Position numbers and translations under genes: made by a program. Source: Sarocladium kiliense (taxonomy: Eukaryota > Ascomycota > Sordariomycetes > Hypocreales > Sarocladiaceae). Taken from it: 64,000 nucleotides of DNA. The stretch covers positions 4,278,001-4,342,000 of the forward strand of contig JAUZTG010000029.1 of the NCBI GenBank assembly GCA_030734395.1, read 5' to 3'. Positions 45,577-55,145 of this stretch are shown in pieces. The notes beneath the pieces were generated by a model. The model was not told the origin of the DNA. It saw only the letters and a list, made by a program, of their open reading frames with translations, and did not search any database. How positions within the stretch are numbered: the first letter of the stretch is position 1; the number at the start of each line of letters is the position of its first letter.

Positions 45577-46167
45577 TTAAGAATGGTAGATGCCTGGAGT
45601 AAAGTCCAGGGTGAGAAAATCGTTATTATTAGGGTCAATGTGGTCGACAAAATCCTTGTGGGCTTGATCGACGTCTAGGAAGTACCTGCGATCAGCGTCA
45701 TTCTTAAACTCGATGATGAAGCCATGAGTCATGTTTTTCTAGAGAGTGAGAAGCTGTTAGAGATTAAGGTGATAGTAATGAAGCTGGTCGTGAGAGCGCA
45801 AATGCCACTGACGTTACTGTCCTCGGGACTGTTGTTGATGCCACCACTCGTTGCAATGACATATGGATTGCCGTGGTTATCAAGACATGTCTCTTTGAAG
45901 GCAATAATGCGCTTGCAAATCTGAAATGGACTCGTGAGTTGAAGCAGCCGACGGTTTGCGCTTGTGACCCACGGAATCAACCGTATCCTTGGGGGCGGAT
46001 GGCTTAAAGGAGACGAGAAGTATGTGCACGACAGACATATTTGGAGTCGTGGTCTTGAAAGGGTGTCCGCTCGTAACAAAGAGGCCTGTAGCGAGGACGA
46101 AGCTGATGGCAGCTAAGATGGAGATGCGGCTGAAGCCAGTCCACAGATCGTGAAGCTTCCAGTGCAT
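45577..46167 (-). CDS. Stress-responsive A/B barrel (Dabb) protein with N-terminal membrane anchor
   Basis: A 154-residue protein from exons 46167-45973, 45920-45813 and 45738-45577 (introns 52 and 74 bp). From Met44 it reads MSVVHILLVSFK, the normal start of a Dabb ferredoxin-like barrel. INNSPED and NMTHGFIIEFK, then ADRRYFLDVDQAHKDFV, complete the domain. Upstream and in frame is a 43-residue extension with a hydrophobic helix (SILAAISFVLATGLFV), which would anchor the barrel in a membrane. Translation might instead start at Met44 and give the usual soluble form. Dabb proteins are small dimers. Some act in polyketide cyclisation, others in stress. No biosynthetic cluster is visible around it. 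Confidence 0.75.
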
Positions 46168-46922
46168 GGATGGCGAGACGCAAATGCAGCCAAAGTGGCA
46201 GAGAGAGGCGAAGGAAATGAATTGGCGAGTGGTAGTACCTGAGAAGAGGCAGGGCCGAGGTGCAGGAAGGAGAGAGCTGAGTGCGCTTGATTGAGGTGAT
46301 GCAGCTGGCCAACGTCACTTTATGTAGGAATCACAGCCCTGCCACCATCCGAGACCAGTGTATCACTTCCAGTTATGAGAGGAAAGGAGCCGCGGCCCTA
46401 ACCACACAACGCCCGCAACAGTCCTGGATGCTGTAAGGGGCCCGGGCGGCAAGGCAGAAATAAAACAGGCATGTTAGGCACACTCGCGTGCTTCAATAAA
46501 GGCAAGGTACGGGGAAGCAGTACTTGCCTTGGGCCATGGTCACACGGCCGAGGAAACGCTGGGAAACCATGGTGAGGGCACCGGGTGCCTTACTGTGCGG
46601 CCAAGGTACCTCAGGGCGAACGAGGTGCAGCAACTCCGCATTGTGACCTGATCGGAGAGGTGCAACGAGGTGAGGCTCACTCAGAGCAGATGCTAGCAGG
46701 TGCGCATCATTTGAGTGCCTGCCTCGACCGCTGCTTGAGCCCGACAACATTAAGTTAAGGTAGGGAGGAGCATCTTGTCTTTCTCTCCTTCTTTCTCTCC
46801 CCATCGAACCTCTTTTTCATTTTTTTCTCGTCTCTATCTATCTCTTTCTTCACTTCCCCTCCATCAACTGCCCCCTACCCCATCTGCCTCCATTCTCAGC
46901 TTTCAGTGCTGATCATTCAACG
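46168..46922 (+). promoter_or_regulatory. CT-rich promoter of the nucleoside permease gene
   Basis: A long pyrimidine-rich tract on the plus strand at about 46776-46870 lies just upstream of the ATG at 46923, a common feature of fungal core promoters. The region separates this gene from the divergent Dabb gene. No gene is seen in it. Confidence 0.45.
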
Positions 46923-48230
46923 ATGGTACAACATTCACCCGTTCACTTTGCCAGAGCCGGCCCCAAGGGGGCCCCGAAGGTTTTCATCTTCGCCATGGTA
47001 TGTACTGAAACCGCAGGCATTAAGAAGGCGAAACAGACCCCGTTTTTTCTTACGTTCATAACTGATACAAAAGGCGGTTACAGTGCCAGGAAGAGGCGGA
47101 CAATTGGCTGTCGCAGGACAGCGCTGTTCGATTCACTCGCGAGATTCCGTTGCCAGGTCTCTCGCGCGGGTTTGGCCAAGTGCATGCCACAGACGACGGC
47201 TCTGTTTGCCTGCTGATTGTAGGCACGGCTTGTGGGTAGTACCCGTCCTGAATTCTGGCCTGGCTCAGCAATCATCAAGGGATTCACCACACCATCTGCT
47301 GACATTGGGCGTTGCAACCCAGTAATCAACGCCGCGCTGTCTGTCAATACCCTTGTATTGTCGGATCGGTTTGACTTGACAAACACCTACTTCATCCTCA
47401 GCGGCATTGCCGGAGTAAACCCAAGAGTGGCCACTCTCGGGACGGTCGCATTCGCCAGGTTCGCTGTCCAAGTCGACACCCAGATGGAGTGGGATTCCAG
47501 AGAAGTTCCGTCCTCATGGCGGGCTGGTTATGTTCCCATGGGTTCCGAGACACCTGAGTCGTTCCCGAAAGGCGTTCACGGGTCTGAGGTCTATGAGCTG
47601 AATGACAACCTCCGAAAGAGGTGCATCACCATGGCGCGTCAGATAGACCTTGAAGACTCAGAGAAGGCTGCTGCGACACGGGCCGAGTACGCTGGTTCAC
47701 CTGGTGGTATGTACCAAGCTGCCACCCTCCCTCCATCTATTGTGGAGGGGGATGTGCTCTCGTCCAATACCTTCTGGCACGGCTTCTACCTCTCTGAATG
47801 CATGGACACTGTTACTGGTGTGTACACCAGTGGACAGGCCAAATACAGCATGACAGCCCAGGAGGACACGGCTATTCTCGCTGCGTTACTGAGAGCGGCG
47901 CTGCAGGGGAAAGCAGATTTCGCGCGCGTTGTCTTGATGCGAGCGGCATGTAACTTCGATCGGGAGCCTACAACGGAAGTTCTTCCCAGTCTGCCCTGGG
48001 TTATGGACAGCGGCGGTCTAATGCCAGCTGTCAGGAACCTGTATCTCACTGGGGTCAAAATTATCGATACTATCCTAGCTGACTGGTCTTCGACGTTCAA
48101 AAACGGCATCAACCCAGACAACTATGTTGGCGACATTTTCGGATCGCTGGGCGGCAACCCTGACTTTGTGCCGGACAATACCATCAGTGCTGGTAGTGCA
48201 TGCAGTGCCAACAAGCCTCCAGCGATCTAG
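46923..48230 (+). CDS. Purine nucleoside permease family protein
   Basis: A 376-residue protein of the NUP family (PF06516), known from yeast purine nucleoside uptake. Exons are 46923-46997, 47084-47231 and 47323-48230 (introns 86 and 91 bp). The joins give KVFIFAM-CQEEADNWLS and VGTA-LINAALSVNTLVLS, both in agreement with the family. Diagnostic segments include FDLTNTYFILSGIAGVNP, YELND, NTFWHGFYLSE and MRAACNFDREP. No clear signal peptide or run of membrane helices is seen, as is usual in this family. It resembles nucleoside phosphorylases in fold, so it may be a periplasmic or enzymatic component rather than a channel. The position of the second intron is the least certain part. Confidence 0.85.
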
Positions 48231-48691
48231 CTTATTGCTGTTGCCAATATGCAATAGAGACTGGCCTTTCGCTACATGTTTGAGGAGGACAAGAGTGGGG
48301 TTCGTTATTTCGGGCCAATTTACATTTTCAAGTCTCCTGCGCAACAGCTGCCGTCCCACCACCAAGCAATATTCCGTGTTCGGTGAGCAGTGCTGACGTG
48401 GCTTGCCATGTCTCGGCGAGCGCAAGTCGAGAACCAGCCATATACCATGATAAGCAGGGAACGGGGGTTGCATGGTACGCATATGCAGGAAGCCAATGTC
48501 GGCGGCAAATCACTTGCGCTTTTCGTCACAACATTCACAATGCTCAGCCAATGGGTGTAGGGGTGTAGTTAGGTTGATGTGCCATCGCACAATGTACCAT
48601 CCTTTACGTGCACATCCACTTAACATGTACCATACCTCCGATGGCTTGACTCAATTTAACACCCTGCCAGTATCGCAATTGTCCTGAGGCT
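48231..48691. other. Convergent intergenic region
   Basis: Lies between the 3' ends of the nucleoside permease and GDP-mannose dehydratase genes. Nothing further is recognised. Confidence 0.4.
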
Positions 48692-50011
48692 TCACAGCTT
48701 TGCATCACGGAGGCCACCTTCATCCATCTTCTGGAGGTCATCATACACCATCTCTTCAACCATTTCCTCGAAGCTGATGACAGGGTACCACTGTAGTATT
48801 TCGGCTGCACGGCTCGCATCTCCTTGTAGTGAACGAACCTCAACCGGTCTGAATAGGTGCGGATCAACACGGACGCGCACCATGCCATTGGAGGAGTCAT
48901 AGCCTGTCTCTTGGATACCTGAACCTTGCCAACTACTTTGATCAGCGTACCTCATTCTCTCAATAACAAGAGGAAGGGGACCAGAGTACTTACTGGATTT
49001 CGACGCCGATAACAGCGAATGCTACCTCGACAAAATGTCTCACGGATCGAGACTGGCCACTCGCCAGTACAAGATCCTGTGGTGTCTCTTGACTCATCAT
49101 GAGATGTATTCCACGGACCATGTCTTTCGCATGCGTCCAGTCTCTCGTGGAGTCGAGGTGTCCCAGTTCAATGACCTCGGCAGCTCCATGCGCGATGCGT
49201 GCGATTCCTTGTGTGATCTTGCGAGTAACGAAAGCCTCGTCTGCCAAGTTGAGTGATCTTTGAAGAAACGAAACTACATAGAGCTTGGAGCACGGCCCAT
49301 TCTCGGTGGTTTGACTTACCTCGGATTGGTGATTCATGATTGAATAAAATGCCACTGACCGCGTACATCTGATGCTGCTCACGTTGTATCTTGGTGGCCC
49401 AATACGCCATGAGCTTGGAAACGCCGTATGGCGACACTGGTTGGAATGAGGTTTCCTCTGCCTGCGGTGTCTGCGTGACCTGGCCGAATATCTCAGAGCT
49501 GCACGCCTAAGAAAATAGTATCTCAGCATTATTCGATAAATTAGGTCGCTGGATGAGCCAGATGCTTTGAAGAGGCACCCACATTGTAGAAGCGAATAGG
49601 CTTCTCCGCATCTAGACTCGCGAGAGCCTCCAGCACTCGCGCAGTGCCCAGCGCATTGGTGTTGTACGTGTATAGGGGTTGCTCGAACGAGAGGGCTACA
49701 TGTGATTGCCCTGCAAGGTGATAGACCTCGTCAACCTGTATTCGGTTGAGGATTCCTACCAGGCTTCCAAGGTCGAGAATATCCCCGGAGTGTAGCGTGA
49801 ATCGACCCTTGTGCGCGCTTTTCAGTGCTGTCAGCCTCGGACGTTTGTCCACGAGACCTCGTACGAGACCATGGACTTCGTAACCCAGGTCGAGGAGACG
49901 GCATGCCAGATAGTACCCATCTTGACCCCCAATCCCTACGGATTAATGAGTACATAAGTCGATTGTTGCACGGGAAGACTTACCTGTAATGAAAGCAGCT
50001 TTCTGTGCCAT
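48692..50011 (-). CDS. GDP-mannose 4,6-dehydratase
   Basis: Converts GDP-D-mannose to GDP-4-keto-6-deoxy-D-mannose, the precursor of GDP-fucose, GDP-rhamnose and related deoxysugars. The 352-residue protein comes from exons 50011-49984, 49935-49583, 49506-49320, 49240-48994 and 48935-48692. It begins with the NADP loop TGIGGQDGYYLA. Next come HLAGQSHVALSFEQP, the active-site CSSEIFG (Ser130, Glu132), YxxxK with Tyr154 and Lys158, then NHESP and FVTRKI. RDWTHAKD and PHLFRPVEVRSLQGD complete the match. Ser130 stands where the E. coli enzyme has the catalytic Thr; both residues occur in the SDR superfamily. All segments are present, so it looks functional. The enzyme is uncommon in ascomycetes, and no GDP-fucose synthase lies nearby. 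Four introns show it is settled in this genome. Confidence 0.9.
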
Positions 50012-51259
50012 TTTCGTATTGCGCCTAAGTGAATATGTTGATCTGTACATGAAAGTTAGCGTTGCGTGTATTTATTTGCTTTCCTTTGCTTTGCCATCAG
50101 CGTAGGTCTGCACGCACATCGATGGCTCTGTGAGGTGAGCTGCCTCGGAAGTAGACCATCAGTGTCTGAACTCCACCCCTTTATAAAAAGTCCCTTCTTC
50201 AGCCTCATCAGGCCAGCAGCTACTTGGAGCATGCGGTCACAAGTGACTCAGTTTGGCATCGGTGAACGTGGCTCTGATATGCCTGCAGCTTGAGTCCTCG
50301 AGACGAAGGATTGATTGGATACATTCTCTACTGTGCTCATAGCCGCTCCAAGAGTGCTTCATTTCTCTGCTCTCTTCCTCACATTTACTTAGGCCTATAA
50401 CTCGTGATTGCCCCTAATCAGCGATGATTTCTCTTTGTGTAAGCCATTGCTAGTCAAAGCACCCAACGACCTCAAGCCTTGCTTCACCTTCAGCTCTGGC
50501 TTGCCGACTGGTTTAGCGAACCCTCTGACGGGCCGGTCCTCTGCGGGAGACTGGACCGTGACACCCCGCAGAGCCTCAAGGTTGCCTTCGAAGCTGCATT
50601 GAGCCGTGGGGGAGCGGAGATGACGAGGCGGAAGGGGTGGGTTGCCCGTGGCTCTCATTGCACCGATAAGGCACGAATTGACATTTCAGCCTGATCAAGG
50701 TCCACGTGCTCAAGAACCTGGGCTGCGCATTTGCCAACATGTGAGCCTCAGTGTTGAGGTATGCCGGTTCGCGAAGGGACCTTGAGGCTCTTCGGACGCA
50801 GGCCGGACGTGGCTCGCTGCTTCTGCAATGTAGTCATAATACGACCTCTTCCTGAGAACTGTGGAAAACATAATATCAGCACTTCCATACGCAATAGTCC
50901 AATTGTACAAGGGTACATTGATGAAAATGAACCATTTTGCACAGGCTACCGACGAGAAGGATCCAAGGATGCCGGATGTGTCGCGGTCCCTTGCTCAACC
51001 TTGGAAAGCTTGGTGGCCCCCGAAGTCTTCAAGTGATAAAATAGGATTTCAGAACTGCGAGGCCTCTGATACAAGTTCTGTGGGACTTCAAGCCTATGAT
51101 AATAGGCGACGTTTTGAGAAGCCGTGGCTCAGTTGGCCGCTGAAATCACCCCCTACTTATAGTCGAACAACCTTGAACCCCGTTTTTTCTTACGGAGCAC
51201 TGTACTGACCTTTTATTTTAGACAACCTGAATAAGGCGCCGGTGTCAATTCACGATGAA
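50012..51259. other. Divergent intergenic region
   Basis: Promoters of the GDP-mannose dehydratase and the CmcJ/NvfI-like gene. Frames here lack ATG starts or domains. Confidence 0.4.
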
Positions 51260-52291
51260 ATGGCTATTCAAAAGACAATAGCACTGCAGGGACCAGACGC
51301 GAGGCTGGGGGAGCCATTGAGAACCACAAGTTTCCTACAATTCTTCGCCAAAGAGTCGCGTCACATGTCAGAAAAGCCATATGTGTCCAAGATCCCGCCT
51401 CTAAGGGAGGGACAAGCTCAAATCAACTTTGGGGGTGCTTACCACCAAGTCATGCTTTCAGACATTGCGGGCTGCGAAGATAGGTTCTCGCTGGATGTCG
51501 ACGGCTTCGAATTTGCTTTAGGCGCATACGATCCTGATGCGATCGGCACAGAGACTTACATTGATTCGATGGCTCATTGGCTGCAGCAACACCTGGGCTG
51601 CTCAGAGGTGTTCGTTTTTGACTGCGTAACAAGGCACGAGAATCAGAACGAGCTTCGTCTAAAAGATTGTTCAGATGTCGCTCGGCGAGTTCACTGTGGT
51701 AGGTACTATGATGGATTACTAGCAACTCATTCGACAACGCTGACACTTTCCAAGACCAGACACCACGCTCAGCTATTGGCAGGATCAAGCTTCACATGGG
51801 AGATCGTGCTGATGATCTTCTCAAAGGCAGGTGCCGACTGATCAAGTAAGCGAGCCCCAGACCTGTAGTCGGACCTGAGACGTTCACACATGGTGATCTT
51901 AGTGTATGGCGACCATTGGTGCCACTTGTCGAAGCCTATCCCCTGGGAGTCTGCTCTTTCACTACTGTGTCAACAAGCGATTTGGTCCCTGTAGATATTG
52001 TATATCCACACTTTGGCGAGGAGTCCTACGAAGTACTTCCAGCCACAAGACACAGGTGGTATTTCAGATCAGGGATGACGGATAAAGACATCGCTCTTCT
52101 CAAGATATTCGACAATAAGACCGGAGACTCTACTGCTTTCTGTAAGTCATAGCTTTGCTTCAGAAGGCTTTCAAGGGAAGCGTCACACTGATTGAGACCT
52201 AGGCGCACCGCATTCCGGGTTTCGCGATCCTCGATCTCAATCGAGTTCGCCTAGAAGCAGCATTGAACTTCGGTGTTTAGTTTTTGGATGA
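51260..52291 (+). CDS. CmcJ/NvfI-like iron/2-oxoglutarate oxygenase family protein
   Basis: A 285-residue protein from exons 51260-51698, 51755-51845, 51903-52141 and 52203-52291 (introns 56, 57 and 61 bp). The N-terminus GPDARLGEPLRTTS is the usual start of the fungal family. The core has VHCDQTPRSAIGR with His145 and Asp147, then LLKGRCRLINVWRPL, the TRHRWYF segment with His227, and a C-terminal CAPHSGF...SSIELRCLVF. His145, Asp147 and His227 would fit the iron-binding triad. Members include secondary-metabolite oxygenases such as NvfI and cephamycin CmcJ, but many stand alone with unknown substrates. No synthase gene is adjacent, so a biosynthetic role is unproven. Confidence 0.82.
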
Positions 52292-52306
52292 TAGTGTCTA
52301 AAGAGA

Positions 52307-52936
52307 CTACTGCAATTCTATAGGCATGAATTGAAAAAAATGAGAGCCTGCATTTATCCGAGCCCAAAAATCTGCGCCCATAATGCCCTCGAAGGCTCCG
52401 ACAGGGACGAGGAAAATCTTTTTGCTGTCGTTTGGTCCCTCTCGGCTCGAGAGAGTTCCAACGCTCTGCGTCCACATGGAAATCACATTTGAGACGCGTC
52501 GATATGGCTTAGGCTTGTTGTTAACCTTTTCAATGGCAGCGGCCCACATATGCTTACTGATTCGGATGTTATACCTTTGGCGATGGCTGGCCGTGTCGTA
52601 ATACAGGCGAGGAGCTGGAGCCATCTCAACTGCTCGCAAATCTTCTTCCAAAGAGCCTCTGAACATAATCATGTCGGAGACTCAGGGTAGAGGGCCCAAG
52701 AGCGACGTCACTAGTATCTTTGGGGAGACATGGTCATGCGAGCCGCGCGTGGGACAGTTGCACAAGATCTTCGACGGGAAGTAGGCGATATCATAGAAAA
52801 TATACAACGGCATTCTACGGTGCAAGCAGGGTTGAAAGACTTCCATAATACTCAGACTGCACAGGGCGAGAGAAGGAAGTGAGTATGGATGATGTTGAGG
52901 ATGACGTCTAGCATGGCATTGAACAACGACCGGCAT
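52307..52936 (-). pseudogene. Possible gene remnant split by an in-frame stop
   Basis: Two minus-strand frames lie in the same phase and are separated by a TGA at 52684-52682. The upstream part (from the ATG at 52936) and the downstream part (from the ATG at 52672, 121 codons) would otherwise form one frame. The downstream part contains FLVPVGAFEGIMGADFW, loosely like a retropepsin-type segment, but this is weak. No family is recognised. It could be two unrelated frames or a missed intron. It ends only 16 bp from the convergent CmcJ/NvfI-like gene. Confidence 0.25.
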
Positions 52937-55145
52937 CCAGCGTTACGCAACCCCAAAGATTCTTTGCAATTTGCAGGTTGGAGCGAAAGGTTGGCACGTG
53001 CACAGCTACTGACAATTCAGAAACACCTGATGCGACATCAAGAACAGAAACGTGAGAAAACTCGCCGTTGATCGTTTCTTTGGACTGGTTTGTGGAATAA
53101 CGAATGGCAATGAGCAGGAGTTCAGCTCACAAAGACCTCCACGCCGAGGCTTATCTGCAGGTAATGTGAGTAGTATGCATATGTCGCTCACGCCTCAAGA
53201 GAACTTGGGACCGTCTGAAGCGGATGAGGAATAACTCAACAGTCTCAGGGATCCATTGTAAGCCACGCAACAGAGGCGCTACGCGGGCATCCCAAAGCCC
53301 GTCTATCAGGATGACGACGCCGTCTCCAGGAGGCTGTTCACTGACCAGGTGCCGAGGCAGTTGGACTGAACTGCTCTGGAACGTTGATGAAGCCGACGTG
53401 CGGACCGCTGGCCGGTTCATTTCAACAGCCGAAACCGTGTTTCTATTTAGGGTGATGTTGTGCAATAACCCCTGCAGGGCGATCCGCTGCCTAGAGCATC
53501 GCGTCCCAGACGCCTGCCTATATCATCGTATTGGGACATTAATAGGGCGGCTTTGAGTGCTGAAAACCTTAGCGCTGCTGGAGCGGTCGATGGGCCGATC
53601 AACTCATGGAACACAATGGGCAGCCATTTTGGAGGCGATAGAGTTGGAGTAGCGGACGGTTGGGAACGGATCCTGCCAACGGGCAGCGGCGGGGAAGATA
53701 ACCGCATGGCGTCTGGGGACGGCGATTGGACCGCAGGATGGTGATCAGACTAGCGATGGTTCGTTGACGTGTCGGGTGGTATGGTATGGTGGTGGACTTC
53801 GTATTCGAGGGATGTGGGTGGGCTAGGCTGAGCTGGGCTGGAGTGAAACCCGCAGGTGATGCTGGCGGGACGGCGCATAGGATGTTATTTTTTCTTGTCG
53901 CTGGGCATTTTGGACTTGTGTAGGCGGTGAACAGAGCAGACAGAAGCTTTGGAAGATGAGTGAAGGTGTCACAAAATGTCTCATTAGAAGCACTGCATCC
54001 AGCAGTGACGCATGTCAAGACTTGGATTCCCCAAGCGCTAGTATCTAAAGGTGCGAGGCCATCCGCGGCCAGGCGACCTTACAGGTGGTGGCAGATGTTG
54101 GCACCTGTCCTGTGGGACAGTCCAGCCACTGTATTCCGACTACCCGGAGTACCTGGAGCTGTGGCTGCAAGGCGACGTAGGCTATAGCCCGCTGGAAGCC
54201 ACTGAATCCACTCCACCCACCCACCACCGCAAGTGCTGACCGGGCTGCCAACGGCGCTGCAGCCAATCGTCGCTCCCCATCGCTGCCTCCCTCATCCACC
54301 CCAAGTTCTCGATCTACCCCAAGCCCACAGGAGACCATCCCGCCAACGCCGAACCCGCCCATCCATCCAGCTTGCTTCGTATCGCCAGAGCCCGAGTGCC
54401 AGGGCCAGGGTGGTTGGCCGCCTTTGACGTCGTTCCCTCGTTGACGAAACCTTGTCTGAGTCCGGCTTGTGATGAATGCGGCCAGGGCTGATGGATCTCG
54501 TCGTTCATACTTGAAGACGAGCTCGACCCCAGCTCGTGACGACTTGCTGCTCGTTCTCTTCGAGATTCCTGTTTGCTTCTCTGGCAGTACTCAAATCCGA
54601 TCTCCGGCCATTTCGTTGTGAACGACAAACGGGCAGGGAATGCGCTGACCGACACGAACCTGCTTCCTTGCTTGCGCCGGGCTTGTACTGTGGCGCATCG
54701 GAATCCACAGCGACATCACCACTCTCACGATTCACCTCACGATTCACCTCATCAATCACCGCATTCGCTTCGTCATTGAATCATCATACGCCAACCTTAC
54801 GTGCTTCTCCTCCAGCTCACTGCATGGACCCAGAAGAGCAGACAATATTGTTCTCGACCTTGCAGCTCTAGCTACATGCGCACCGCACCTCAAGGCCTCT
54901 CCGGGTTTCTGAAACGCCGAGCCTGGCCGCAACCGGCCTCACAGTCAATCGCTGCGCACACACACCTTCGAGAATCTGGCCGGCCTTGTTAAATATTGGT
55001 GTTATTACTACCAAGCAACGAACCAGACCCGTGGCTTACATTCTGCATGCACAATATTGCTTAGAGTGTAATACCGACGCGAGACAGCGCATCACCAACT
55101 TGAGACCAACTCGAAGCACCCAATATCCGGGCGGATCCTACCCTC
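52937..55145. other. Intergenic, no supported gene
   Basis: 2.2 kb. A minus frame from 53707 (86 codons, ATG start) and several G/C-rich short frames show no domain. A 12-bp tandem repeat lies at 54726-54749. The 3' part is the promoter of the next gene. Confidence 0.4.
54726..54749. repeat. Tandem repeat, 12 bp x 2
   Basis: cacgattcacct occurs twice head to tail, followed by a partial third copy (catcaatcacc). Non-coding. Confidence 0.7.

Noticed and set aside
53599..54018. Minus-strand frames near 53.6-54 kb
   Set aside because: Pro/Thr-rich, no ATG where needed and no domain; not called.
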